Assembly (NCBI GenBank): GCA_025054775.1
Contig: JANWZA010000027.1
Location: forward strand, 1 to 64,000
Length of the DNA stretch: 64,000 nucleotides
Origin: Microscillaceae bacterium
Lineage (GTDB): Bacteria; Bacteroidota; Bacteroidia; Cytophagales; Microscillaceae
Direction: 5' to 3'
Positions 18,499 to 26,643 of the stretch are shown here, one piece after another. The notes beneath the pieces were generated by a model, which worked only from the letters and a program-made list of their open reading frames with translations, made no database searches and was not told the DNA's origin. The position numbers and the translations under genes are program-made. Position 1 is the stretch's first letter, and the number at the start of each line of letters is the position of its first letter.

Positions 18499-20187
18499 TT
18501 ATTTTTGTAAAACTCCGAAAGTAGAAAGCCAAAGCTGCACATAATTTTGCGAAAGTCCTAATACGAGGTTAGGGTAAACACCTAAAAGTAAAGTAAGCAA
18601 CGACAGGCAAGCAAACATAAAACGTTCCCTTAGATCAATTTCTTGTAGGCTATACTTTCCTTGAATAGGATAAGTTGAGTACCAAAATTTCCCTAAAAAC
18701 ATTTTTTGGAAAGTCCACAGGAAATAACCTGCACTAATTAAAATACCTATTACAGATAAAGCGGCTATCCATGTAGGCAAAAGTTTGGATTTGAAAGCAC
18801 CTGTGAGAGTAAATAATTCACCAATAAAACCCGAAAAAGCAGGCAAACCTAAACTCGCAAAAAAAGCAATCATAACAAAAGTAGTGTAAACGGGCATCTT
18901 TTCATATAAGCCTCTATAATGGTCTATTATACGGTCATGAGTACGGTCATACACCACTCCCACAACAATAAAAAGCATAGCAGAGAGAATGCCATGACTT
19001 ACCATTTGAAAAATAGCCCCATTTACCCCCTCCTCCGTAAGTGAGGAAATGCCCAAAAGAACAAAACCCATGTGCGAAACAGAAGAGTAAGCAATCATTT
19101 TCTTGAAATCAGTTTGCCCGAGAGCTACCATACCTGCATACAAGATAGCTATCATAGCTAACAAGCCAATCCCATAGGCACTTTGTAAAGCTACTTCAGG
19201 AAAAATGCTATATGCAGTCCGTAAGATACCATACCCCCCTACCTTGAGCAAAACCCCTGCTAAAACTACTGAAATAGGAGTGGGAGCTTCTACATGAGCG
19301 TCAGGAAGCCAAGTGTGTAAAGGAACAATCGGTAACTTAATGGCAAAGCCAATAAAAATAAGCCAAAAAGCCCAAAACCGCCAAGAGTACCCTGCATATT
19401 TTTGTGAACTTTGATAATGTAGCAAGCTATCAGGTAGATAATTATAGCTACGCATCATAGCGGGTATACTAAATGTATGAATAATATTTTCTGAAGCAAC
19501 TTTTTTTTCTTTGATTTGGGTAATCAATTCTTGTAGTTTCTTGGGAGGCGCATTGTCAATATCCTCAATCAGTTTTTGCTTAAAAGCAGTTTTTTCCAAA
19601 TCAATCACAGAAAGGTATAAACCAATCATTACTACCAAAATAAGTAGAGAACCAATAAGTGTGTAAATGAAAAATTTGATAGAGGCATATTCTTTTCGCT
19701 CTCCACCCCAAATTCCTATCAAAAAATACATGGGCAAAAGCATAAACTCAAAAAAAAGGTAAAAAAGTAAGAAATCCATGGCTACAAAACAGCCCATGAT
19801 GCTACCCGTGAGCAACAAATATAAACTAACATATCCTTTCACGTTTTTTTCAATATTTTGCGAAGCTATAGCTCCTATCCACGTAACAAGAGCCGTAAGC
19901 AACACGAGAGCGACATTCAAGCCATCAATACCTACAAAATATTCTATTAATAAGTTACCTGCCTCACCCAAAGGCATATAAATCCAAAGTTGCCGTTCCA
20001 CTAATTGTAAGCCCTTAATTTGTGAGTCATAAAGAGTGAGTAAGTAAAAAGCTAAAATAAGTTCAGAAGTAAGTATTCCTAACAGAAACTTTTTGAGTAT
20101 TTTTACGTTTGAGGTAGGTAAAAAAAATACAAATATACTACCTAAAACAGGTAAAAAAATGAGAATAGAAAGTAAAAAATCTTCCAT
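18499..20187 (-). CDS. nuoM: NADH-quinone oxidoreductase subunit M
   Basis: NuoM is one of the three antiporter-like, proton-pumping subunits of respiratory complex I. The 562-residue protein has about 14 hydrophobic helices. Diagnostic blocks are FFEFMLLPMYFLIGIWGG (about 145), AIKLPIVPLHTWLPDAHVEA (about 281) and SSVSHMGFVLLGI (about 370). Between helices near residues 195 and 262 there is a hydrophilic Lys/Glu-rich insertion (DNAPPKKLQELITQIKEKK). It is absent from the Escherichia coli protein, and insertions here are known from other Bacteroidota. No other nuo gene adjoins it; nuoB lies 23 kb away. It is divergent from a histidine kinase. Confidence 0.95.
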   Translation of the reverse strand: MEDFLLSILIFLPVLGSIFVFFLPTSNVKILKKFLLGILTSELILAFYLLTLYDSQIKGLQLVERQLWIYMPLGEAGNLLIEYFVGIDGLNVALVLLTALVTWIGAIASQNIEKNVKGYVSLYLLLTGSIMGCFVAMDFLLFYLFFEFMLLPMYFLIGIWGGERKEYASIKFFIYTLIGSLLILVVMIGLYLSVIDLEKTAFKQKLIEDIDNAPPKKLQELITQIKEKKVASENIIHTFSIPAMMRSYNYLPDSLLHYQSSQKYAGYSWRFWAFWLIFIGFAIKLPIVPLHTWLPDAHVEAPTPISVVLAGVLLKVGGYGILRTAYSIFPEVALQSAYGIGLLAMIAILYAGMVALGQTDFKKMIAYSSVSHMGFVLLGISSLTEEGVNGAIFQMVSHGILSAMLFIVVGVVYDRTHDRIIDHYRGLYEKMPVYTTFVMIAFFASLGLPAFSGFIGELFTLTGAFKSKLLPTWIAALSVIGILISAGYFLWTFQKMFLGKFWYSTYPIQGKYSLQEIDLRERFMFACLSLLTLLLGVYPNLVLGLSQNYVQLWLSTFGVLQK

Positions 20188-20258
20188 TAGTGTAAATAGT
20201 ATTCAAGAATGTTTGTATCCTAATAATAGTACTTGGCAACTAACAATTATTTTGCTTG

Positions 20259-20266
20259 CAAAATTA
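20259..20266 (-). promoter_or_regulatory. -7 element before nuoM
   Basis: The minus strand reads TAATTTTG (TAnnTTTG) 72 bases before the nuoM start. Confidence 0.4.
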
Positions 20267-20326
20267 AAAAATTAGCTTTTTTGTTTTTTTTATTCATCTT
20301 GGTTTCCATTTTCACCTCTAACAATT

Positions 20327-20358
20327 TTGCCTAATTTACCCGAATATTGCTAACTTTG
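20327..20358 (+). promoter_or_regulatory. Promoter of the 425-residue histidine kinase
   Basis: TTG at 20327-20329 and TAACTTTG at 20351-20358 are separated by 21 bases, close to the Bacteroidota -33/-7 layout. The likely start of transcription is about 40 bases before the TTG start codon of the kinase. Confidence 0.6.
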
Positions 20359-20404
20359 TATATTACCTAATATTTCCCTTACAACTAAATCCTGATTTAT
20401 TACT

Positions 20405-21682
20405 TTGAAATTGCTACTTGCACTCCTGCATCGCCTACACGCCCCTATGATTATCACTTTAGTTTGTAGTCTATGCTTTCAACCCTGTATCTTGCTAGCC
20501 CAAGGCAGGCACCCTTGGATAAGTCTTGATGCTCTCCTATATATATCAGCTATCGGATTTTTTATTACTTTATTTATTTTAGGGCTTTTCCTGCAAAATA
20601 ACTATAAAAACAAGCGGCTCAATAAATTACTACTAGAAAAAAAACAAGAGATTGAAAGGCAATCAGCCATCTTAGAGGTAAAAAATCAAGAGCTTATGCT
20701 CAAAAATACAATCGTAGAAAACTTAAATAAAGAGATTCGCAAAAAGAATAAAAAACTAGAAATCCAAAATCAAAAAATCATACGCCAACGCAACATGCTT
20801 TTGAAACAAAATAAGCGTATTGCCCAAACTAAAATTCAATTAGAAAAAGCCGTAGAGGAGCTCAAACAAGTTAATTCCAATTTAGATAAAAAAATTCAAC
20901 AACGAACCTGGAAAATTAAACGTACCAATGAAAAACTTACTAAAGCTAATAAAGAACTTGACTTAATGGTGTATAGTACATGGCACGACTTCCGTTCTCC
21001 TATTACTAGCTTGTTAGGGCTAGTAGAATTAGCCCGCCTAGACGTACAACACGAACAAGCCCAAATGTACTTTACTCAAATGCTACATATTCTGAAAAAG
21101 GCTGACCGCACACTCGCTAAAATCCGAATGTTAAGCATCGTAAGTCGTAAATCTTCGGTTTATTTCTTTGAAAATATTATGATTGACGAGGTCATTGAAG
21201 AGCTAAAAGCTCGCCTCGACGAACTTGCAAAAACCAATCAAGTGCAACTATTTATAGAAAATACCGTAAAAAAGCCTTTCCCTTCTGACTTTGATACCTT
21301 GTCATTCCTATTAGAGAATTTAATTGAAAATGCCATTATCTTCAAAACAGATGATCCCCAAAAAGTACCTACTGTACAAGTAAACATTGATTATGAGGCA
21401 AACAAGTATATTATCATACGTGTACAAGATAATGGAATTGGAATAGCTGAGAGCATAAAAGATAAAGTTTGCGATTTGCTTTTTAGAGGCTCTGAGAAAT
21501 CAGAGGGTAGTGGTATGGGCTTATATATTGTGCAAATTGCAGTAGAAAAAATGCAAGGTGAGCTCAACATACAAAGCGAAGAGGGAATTGGTACGATTAT
21601 TACTTGTAGGTTACCTATCCGTAGCATTGACATTGCAGAAGAGGAAAACATAAACTCAATGCCCAATGTAGATATCACCTAA
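20405..21682 (+). CDS. Membrane sensor histidine kinase
   Basis: This protein autophosphorylates a His and passes the phosphate to a response regulator; the signal is unknown. N-terminal hydrophobic segments (signal peptide about 15-33, membrane helix about 45-63) precede a long coiled coil (about 68-185). The H-box follows with His194 in STWHDFRSPITSL. The ATPase part has the N-box NLIENAI, G1 DNGIGIAE and G2 GSGMGLYI. All catalytic motifs are intact. The start used is TTG at 20405, which supplies a Lys before the hydrophobic run. An ATG at 20447 is the alternative and would remove 14 residues. No response regulator is adjacent, so it is an orphan kinase. Confidence 0.9.
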   Translation: MKLLLALLHRLHAPMIITLVCSLCFQPCILLAQGRHPWISLDALLYISAIGFFITLFILGLFLQNNYKNKRLNKLLLEKKQEIERQSAILEVKNQELMLKNTIVENLNKEIRKKNKKLEIQNQKIIRQRNMLLKQNKRIAQTKIQLEKAVEELKQVNSNLDKKIQQRTWKIKRTNEKLTKANKELDLMVYSTWHDFRSPITSLLGLVELARLDVQHEQAQMYFTQMLHILKKADRTLAKIRMLSIVSRKSSVYFFENIMIDEVIEELKARLDELAKTNQVQLFIENTVKKPFPSDFDTLSFLLENLIENAIIFKTDDPQKVPTVQVNIDYEANKYIIIRVQDNGIGIAESIKDKVCDLLFRGSEKSEGSGMGLYIVQIAVEKMQGELNIQSEEGIGTIITCRLPIRSIDIAEEENINSMPNVDIT

Positions 21683-21703
21683 AAAGAAAAAAATAGTGAA
21701 AGC

Positions 21704-21735
21704 GTAAAAATTTACCTTCACACCACAATTTTTAC
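21704..21735 (+). terminator. Terminator after the orphan histidine kinase
   Basis: The stem gtaaaaatt (21704-21712) with aatttttac (21727-21735) is followed by six T residues on the plus strand. The stem is AT-rich but the T-run is clear. Confidence 0.6.
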
Positions 21736-21859
21736 TTTTTTATGAAAATTTCAAATCAATAAGAAAAAAAGCTAATTTTTAGAATTACCTCACCTACAAG
21801 GGTAAATTTACAAGAAGGCAAGTTTACCTTTTACTCTCTATTACATACATTGAATTAAA

Positions 21860-22915
21860 TTATTTCAGCCTAATACGTGGATCAATAACAGCATACAAAA
21901 TATCTACTAAAATATTCACTACAATAAAGATAATTGCTATAATAATAGTAGCTCCCATAACCACAGGCAAATCTAGGGCTTGAACAGCATCAATCGTAGT
22001 CTTGCCTATACCTTTCCAATTAAAAATATACTCTATAAAAAAAGCTCCTGCTAAAAGAGAAGCAAACCAACCTGATACAGCAGTAATTACAGGATTGAGA
22101 GCATTTTTAAGGGCATGTTTGTAAATCACCTGCCTAAACAATAGCCCCTTCGCTTTGGCGGTGCGAATGTAATCTTGGGATAAAACTTCTAACATAGAAC
22201 TACGCGTAAGTTGCACAATAATTGCCAAGGGGCGTACTGCCAAAGTAAAAGCAGGTAGAATTAAGTTTTTAAGTTGCAATTTGTACCCCGTAAAAGGATC
22301 GTCTACCCAAAGGCTACCTGTAAGGCTCAACCCTGTGTAAGGCTGAAGATAAAAACCAAAAATAACAGCTACTAGAATAGCTAATACAAAAGAAGGCATT
22401 GAAATTCCTAACACCGAAAGGGTTACCAAAGTATAATCTACCCAAGTATTTTGCCAAAGAGCCGCAATAATTCCTAAAACAATCCCTACCAACGTAGCGA
22501 AAAACATCGCTACAACGCTCAAAATAATAGTTCCATATAAATCCTCTAAAAGTATAGCTGATACTAACTTTTGAGATTGATAAGACCTACGAAGATAAGG
22601 TACTTTGAGCAGTAATACCTTATCTGAAAAACTTAATAATTTGATATACTGATAATTACGTAAATTTTGAGGTGTATTTTCGTGAATCCCCAAAGGAGAT
22701 AAATCATTCAAATAATAGGCAAGCTGCATATAGAGTGGCTTATCTAAGCCAAATTCCTTACGAATAGCCTCTTTAGTAGCTTTGTCAGCACTTGGTGGAG
22801 CTAATACCGAAATAGGATCTCCTGGAAGGGCAAAAAATAATACAAAAACTACAATAATTACACCTAATATTACTAAAATGCCATAGCCTAATCGCCTAAA
22901 AATAAAACGTAGCAT
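21860..22915 (-). CDS. ABC transporter permease, DppB/OppB (peptide/nickel) family
   Basis: This is one of the two membrane subunits of a peptide- or nickel-type ABC importer. The 351-residue protein opens MLRFIFRRLGYGILVILGVI and has GDP in ALPGDPISVLAPP (about 30), both standard for the DppB family. The C-terminal coupling loop (TRSSMLEVLSQDYIRTAKAKG, about 235-256) carries the EAA-type motif. Six membrane helices can be seen. An insertion of roughly 40 residues with LSPLGIHENTP separates the first helix from the core; similar linkers occur in Bacteroidota homologues. No DppC-type permease, ATPase or binding protein lies next to it. It may pair with a partner elsewhere. Confidence 0.92.
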   Translation of the reverse strand: MLRFIFRRLGYGILVILGVIIVVFVLFFALPGDPISVLAPPSADKATKEAIRKEFGLDKPLYMQLAYYLNDLSPLGIHENTPQNLRNYQYIKLLSFSDKVLLLKVPYLRRSYQSQKLVSAILLEDLYGTIILSVVAMFFATLVGIVLGIIAALWQNTWVDYTLVTLSVLGISMPSFVLAILVAVIFGFYLQPYTGLSLTGSLWVDDPFTGYKLQLKNLILPAFTLAVRPLAIIVQLTRSSMLEVLSQDYIRTAKAKGLLFRQVIYKHALKNALNPVITAVSGWFASLLAGAFFIEYIFNWKGIGKTTIDAVQALDLPVVMGATIIIAIIFIVVNILVDILYAVIDPRIRLK

Positions 22916-23064
22916 AGCTCTTGTTTAAGTATGTTGTCTTTTAATTACTTAATAGCTCTAGATTAAGTTACTTAGTAGTATATTTTTTTTACTTTATTAC
23001 AAATATGCTGCCTACTTGTTAGGGCAATGTAATACACCTTAAAATACCCCTTTATCAGTTTGCA

Positions 23065-23072
23065 CAAAAGTA
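23065..23072 (-). promoter_or_regulatory. -7 element before the DppB-type permease
   Basis: The minus strand reads TACTTTTG (TAnnTTTG), about 150 bases before the permease ATG. Confidence 0.4.
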
Positions 23073-23161
23073 CGAATAATTAAACTATTTACTTTCGTTT
23101 TACGTATAAGAAAGCAAAATAATTTTTTATCAATTTCCAACTTCTTTTAAGAGCTTAGGTT

Positions 23162-23599
23162 ATGAAAAAAATAGGAGCTTTTTTAGCCGCTTTTCTCTTA
23201 ACCTTAGGGCTAGTGGCTAATACTTTTATGGCTCTGGATAAGAAGAAAATGATTACTCAAAAATGGATTTTAACTGAACTTCGTATCAATAAACAAGTTT
23301 TTAGCCAAGAAGTATTAGAGCAGAAACAGAAATCAATAGGTATAACCATTCTGGAGTTTCTACCTAACGGGACAGTATATTTGCATAGCAAAACCCCTAA
23401 AAGTAGACCTCAAATACAAACTAATCAATGGAAAATAGAAGGTGAAAAAGAAAATAAACTGATTATTCAAACCAAAGTAGAAGGAGAGGTTACTTCCCAA
23501 GTATTTGAAATTGTAAAAATTTCCACTAAAAAGCTAATACTCTCACTCAAAGAAGGCAGAGACATTCAGATATTTACTTACCGACCTTACAAACCTTAA
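23162..23599 (+). CDS. Small exported lipocalin-like protein
   Basis: This 145-residue protein has a signal peptide (KKIGAFLAAFLLTLGLVA, about 2-19) with no lipobox Cys. The body is a run of short strands: KWILTELRINKQVF, ITILEFLPNGTVYL, NQWKIEGEKENKLIIQTK and KLILSLKEGR. The pattern xxxW...(x)FLxNGTV...W.I resembles lipocalin-like domains that are common in Bacteroidota, so a small periplasmic beta-barrel is inferred. No specific function can be given. It is convergent with rplT and shares a terminator with it. Confidence 0.7.
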   Translation: MKKIGAFLAAFLLTLGLVANTFMALDKKKMITQKWILTELRINKQVFSQEVLEQKQKSIGITILEFLPNGTVYLHSKTPKSRPQIQTNQWKIEGEKENKLIIQTKVEGEVTSQVFEIVKISTKKLILSLKEGRDIQIFTYRPYKP

Positions 23600-23622
23600 C
23601 TAACCCTAACTAAATTAAACTA

Positions 23623-23658
23623 AAAAGCTAAGGTGTTTTTTACAAACACTTAGCTTTT
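23623..23658. terminator. Bidirectional terminator between the lipocalin-like gene and rplT
   Basis: The stem aaaagctaa (23623-23631) with ttagctttt (23650-23658) continues inward as gtgttt with aaacac, with a single bulged G. The plus strand runs into a T-run and the minus strand into five T residues. Confidence 0.8.
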
Positions 23659-23706
23659 ATTTTTTAAGTTATCCCAAATTTGTATTTCCAAAGGCTATTA
23701 CTTATC

Positions 23707-24051
23707 TTACTTCACACTCTCTACCACTGCCTTAAAGGCTTCGGGGTGGTTCATAGCTAAATCCGCTAATACTTTGCGATTAAGTTGTATGTTGTTCTTA
23801 TGAATCTTATCCATAAACACAGAATAAGACATTCCGTGCAAACGTGCCGCTGCGTTAATACGTTGTATCCAAAGTTTGCGGAAGTTACGTTTTCTAGTTT
23901 TGCGATCGCGGTAGGCATATAACAGGGCTTTTTCCACGGCATTTTTGGCAACAGTCCAAACATTTTTGCGCCTACCAAAATAACCTTTAGCTAGCTTTAA
24001 GATTTTTTTGCGTCTAGCTCTTGAAGCAACAGAATTGACTGAGCGTGGCAT
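23707..24051 (-). CDS. rplT: 50S ribosomal protein L20
   Basis: L20 binds 23S rRNA early in large-subunit assembly and in many bacteria represses its own operon by binding the mRNA leader. The 114-residue protein is Arg/Lys-rich. It shows the standard sequence [34 protein letters not shown] and [15 protein letters not shown]. It lies downstream of rpmI with a 136-base gap containing several mutually exclusive hairpins. The gene order rpmI-rplT is conserved, but the usual infC is missing upstream. Confidence 0.98.
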   Translation of the reverse strand: MPRSVNSVASRARRKKILKLAKGYFGRRKNVWTVAKNAVEKALLYAYRDRKTRKRNFRKLWIQRINAAARLHGMSYSVFMDKIHKNNIQLNRKVLADLAMNHPEAFKAVVESVK

Positions 24052-24068
24052 ATTTTTACTTCTTTTTT

Positions 24069-24112
24069 AAGAGTTATGGCGGTTAGATCCTAACTCTTTT
24101 AGCACATAACTC
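24069..24112 (-). promoter_or_regulatory. Alternative hairpins in the rpmI-rplT gap
   Basis: Three pairings compete for the same bases. aagagtta (24069-24076) pairs with taactctt (24091-24098). gagttatg (24071-24078) pairs with cataactc (24105-24112). gttag (24082-24086) pairs with ctaac (24090-24094). On the minus strand the shared arm ends 17 bases before the rplT ATG. A switch-like control by L20 is an inference from the structure and from known L20 autoregulation. Confidence 0.5.
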
Positions 24113-24187
24113 GGTGAAACAATAGATTTAAGAATAAATTTAATTTATGTTTGTATTTTTTAGCTTTTGTATAATTATTTCAAAACC

Positions 24188-24382
24188 TTAAATTTTGAGC
24201 ATAAATTTAACATTTCTCATGTCCGCATCACTTACTAAGGTATATTGACCTAAGCGACGCTTGCGATCGGTTGCTTTTTTTGTAAGAATGTGCCTTTTAT
24301 TAGAGCGTTTTCGTTTTATTTTGCCCGAGGCAGTAATCTTAAAACGCTTAACAGCACTGGAATTAGGTTTCACTCGGCCCAT
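24188..24382 (-). CDS. rpmI: 50S ribosomal protein L35
   Basis: L35 is a small basic protein of the large ribosomal subunit. The 64-residue product begins MGRVKPNSSAVKRFKITASG and continues KIKRKRSNKRHILTKK, the standard L35 signature. It ends with a KFML block. A complete -33/-7 promoter lies 63 bases upstream, so rpmI-rplT is transcribed without infC, which is normally the first gene of this operon. The upstream neighbour is an unrelated phosphatase gene. Confidence 0.97.
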   Translation of the reverse strand: MGRVKPNSSAVKRFKITASGKIKRKRSNKRHILTKKATDRKRRLGQYTLVSDADMRNVKFMLKI

Positions 24383-24444
24383 GATGAGGTAAAAAAATTA
24401 TACAAGATTTCTGAACTTTTAGCTATTTTAATTTTTTAGGATTG

Positions 24445-24475
24445 CAAAGTTAGAACTTTTCTATTGGATAGCCAA
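24445..24475 (-). promoter_or_regulatory. Promoter of rpmI-rplT
   Basis: On the minus strand TTG (24475-24473) and TAACTTTG (24452-24445) are separated by 20 bases, a full match to the Bacteroidota -33/-7 promoter. The -7 element ends 62 bases before the rpmI ATG. Confidence 0.7.
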
Positions 24476-24513
24476 ATTATTAGTAAACTATTTTTAGTAT
24501 TTGTTGATTTTTT

Positions 24514-24547
24514 TTTTTGCATAGTATAAGTTTTTGCATAGTATAAG
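24514..24547. repeat. Perfect tandem duplication, 2 x 17 bp
   Basis: The unit tttttgcatagtataag occurs twice in direct succession (24514-24530 and 24531-24547), in the gap between rpmI and the SpoIIE-type phosphatase gene. Confidence 0.9.
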
Positions 24548-24628
24548 TATTTGACTGAATAGCATACCAACCCTATTTAGGAGACCTATATGACGAAGAT
24601 AATACTTTTGCTACAAATTGGTATAACC

Positions 24629-25390
24629 TTATAGTTGAATAAACAAAAAGGTAATATCATCTCTTTGGGGGCTTTCCTCGCAAATTTGTTGCTGAAGATC
24701 AGTTTCTAAAAGATTTTTTTGCTCTTCAAGGGGTGTAGCTATATGGTTTTGTAAAAAATCAATCAGGCGTTTAGTACCATATTTTTTGTGGTCTTTACTG
24801 GGTTGGTCAGTAAAGCCATCAGAAAAGAGGTAAATTCTATCGTTGGTTGTAAGGTGAACTACCTCGTTATGAAAAGGCTTTTCGTTATAGATGCTCCATC
24901 TTTGATACCCTCCTATGGAGCATCGGTTGCCTTTGAGTTGTTTCAATTCTTGGTTCTTTGTATAGTAAAGAGGTCTTTTAGCTCCTGCAAAGGTTACTTT
25001 CCTGCTGCATAGGTCCTCTTGTTCAATTACACACAGGGCTATGTCCATGCCATCGTTATTACGTCCTTTCTCTTGGTTTAATGCAGTTACAATTTCTAAA
25101 TGTAAAATTTCTAAAATATCAGCAGGCTCGTGAATTTTTTTTTCATTTACAATTTCATTCAAAAGGGTATGCCCAATCATGCTCATAAAAGCTCCTGAAA
25201 CTCCATGTCCTGTACAATCTACTACAGCAGTAATACACTTATTGTCTCCTCCCCAAAACCAGTAAAAATCTCCTGATACCTCGTGGAGAGGTTTGTAAAT
25301 AATTTGTACATCGGTAAAATAAAGTTTCATGAAGTTGAGATCGGGTAGAATAGCTGACTGCACTTTTTGAGCATACCGAAGTCCATCCAT
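24629..25390 (-). CDS. SpoIIE-type PP2C phosphatase domain (3' part of a frameshifted gene)
   Basis: This reading frame encodes a PPM/PP2C-like Ser/Thr phosphatase domain of the SpoIIE/RsbU type, which typically dephosphorylates STAS-domain proteins. It shows DGLRYAQKVQSAILP (linker), EVSGDFYWFW (metal Asp), VVDCTGHGVSGAFMSMIG (metal Asp and GHG) and DDITFLFIQL at the end, so the catalytic core is complete. The ATG at 25390 is internal: the same frame continues upstream as NEKIERKQRIL, the normal linker after a HAMP domain. The true 5' part is in the -1 frame at 25429-26538. One base missing in an A6 run at 25422-25427 explains the split. Confidence 0.85.
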   Translation of the reverse strand: MDGLRYAQKVQSAILPDLNFMKLYFTDVQIIYKPLHEVSGDFYWFWGGDNKCITAVVDCTGHGVSGAFMSMIGHTLLNEIVNEKKIHEPADILEILHLEIVTALNQEKGRNNDGMDIALCVIEQEDLCSRKVTFAGAKRPLYYTKNQELKQLKGNRCSIGGYQRWSIYNEKPFHNEVVHLTTNDRIYLFSDGFTDQPSKDHKKYGTKRLIDFLQNHIATPLEEQKNLLETDLQQQICEESPQRDDITFLFIQL

Positions 25391-26538
25391 AAGGATACGT
25401 TGTTTTCGCTCAATTTTTTCATTTTTTCTCTAATTTCCTGTAAGCTACTCTTTACTTTACTATACATAAAGAAAAAATCTTTGGAGAGTTTACCGATTTC
25501 ATCATTAGTGCGAATATTCTTGAACTCTACCTCGTCAGAAAAATTACTTTCAATTACTTGATGAATAGACTTTGAGAGTTCGCTGATAGGTTGGCTGAGA
25601 GCTTTGGTAATGTAAAAGGCTAAAAACGAAATAATTGTAATGTAAATAATCAGAATAACGAGGAGTGTAGTAAAGATTTGGCGGGGTAAGATTTTAATTT
25701 GACTCTCTATTTTCTCTCTTATGGCATTATTTTGTTTATCAATGAGTTGTGAAAGGTCAGAAAGTTCTTTTTTTAGCCCGTACTTATGACTTACTCCAAT
25801 TTTGATGTCTATTTCCGCAAACTTTTGGAAGGTATTAGCATATTCTATCAAAATCTTAGTCTGTTCTTCTTTGATTGGGGGAGGCAAATTTTGTTGCTCA
25901 ATTTCTTTAAGCAACTTGCTTACAACTTGTGCATGTTTTTGAAGATAACTTTTTTCTTTTCGGATAATGAAGTCTTTTTCGTGTCTGCGTAGCATTAGGA
26001 CTTGAGCTAAATTTATGACGGGTTTGTATTCCTCTAATTGGTGAATAGCTTTTCGCATAGTACCTTCTAATCCATAGCCCTTAAAGCCTTTTTTTCTTAC
26101 GTTTTGTACAATCTCCTCAAATTTTTTTTGATAGGCTTCGATAATCTGTCTTAGGATTATGAGTTCTTTTGCCACACCAAAATTTTCAATTTCCTTGCTT
26201 GAAAGCAAAAAGTTAAAATCTTCTTCAATTTTTTCTACTAGTTTTTTCCTTTGTGAAAGCGTTTGACTCAATCCTGTTTCAAAAAAGGTAGTGTTAATGG
26301 CATCTTCTACAAAAAAATCTGCCTCTAACTTCCGCATGAACTGAAGTTGCAAAGAGGTAGTGATAAAGCGATTAGCTACCTTTTCTACCATATCTTGCCT
26401 TGTTTCAAACCAAAACGTAATGACTACTATAAGGCAAGTAAGAAATAAGAAGATAAAAAAGGAGAAAAGGAGTTTAGCTTTGAGAGAGCGAAAGTTTTTG
26501 AGTATGTTATGCAGTAGTTTCACAATGTGAAAATACAT
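25327..26538 (-). CDS. Sensor part with HAMP domain (5' part of the frameshifted SpoIIE-type phosphatase gene)
   Basis: This frame encodes a membrane sensor. It has an N-terminal helix (LLFSFFIFLFLTCLIVVIT, about 23-41), a helical extracytoplasmic domain (about 45-285) and a second helix (TLLVILIIYITIISFLAFYI, about 290-309). A HAMP linker (about 312-365, SQPISELSKSIHQVIES ... TNDEIGKLSKDF) follows. After the codons for QEIREK the frame reads MKKLSENNVSLWMD, which is nonsense compared with the family, until a stop at 25327. A one-base shift restores NEKIERKQRIL and the phosphatase domain. An in-frame TTG at 26541 precedes the chosen ATG. It overlaps the downstream frame by 64 bases. Confidence 0.8.
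   Translation of the reverse strand: MYFHIVKLLHNILKNFRSLKAKLLFSFFIFLFLTCLIVVITFWFETRQDMVEKVANRFITTSLQLQFMRKLEADFFVEDAINTTFFETGLSQTLSQRKKLVEKIEEDFNFLLSSKEIENFGVAKELIILRQIIEAYQKKFEEIVQNVRKKGFKGYGLEGTMRKAIHQLEEYKPVINLAQVLMLRRHEKDFIIRKEKSYLQKHAQVVSKLLKEIEQQNLPPPIKEEQTKILIEYANTFQKFAEIDIKIGVSHKYGLKKELSDLSQLIDKQNNAIREKIESQIKILPRQIFTTLLVILIIYITIISFLAFYITKALSQPISELSKSIHQVIESNFSDEVEFKNIRTNDEIGKLSKDFFFMYSKVKSSLQEIREKMKKLSENNVSLWMDFGMLKKCSQLFYPISTS
25422..25427 (-). other. Frameshift point in a 6-A run
   Basis: On the minus strand the run GAAAAAATG leaves the HAMP frame and needs one more A (or a -1 slip) to continue into the phosphatase frame. A second A6 run lies at 25414-25419. Confidence 0.8.
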
Positions 26539-26612
26539 CAATTTTTAGGCTATAAGGGTAGTTTTTATGTTAATTTTGAGTTAAATTATACTTTATATTT
26601 TGTAAAAAAATG

Positions 26613-26620
26613 TATTTTTG
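26613..26620 (+). promoter_or_regulatory. -7 element before the Nudix gene
   Basis: TATTTTTG (TAnnTTTG) lies 24 bases before the ATG at 26644, in the 105-base gap shared with the divergent phosphatase gene. Confidence 0.45.
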
Positions 26621-26643
26621 CTCTAAATATATAACTAATCTTA

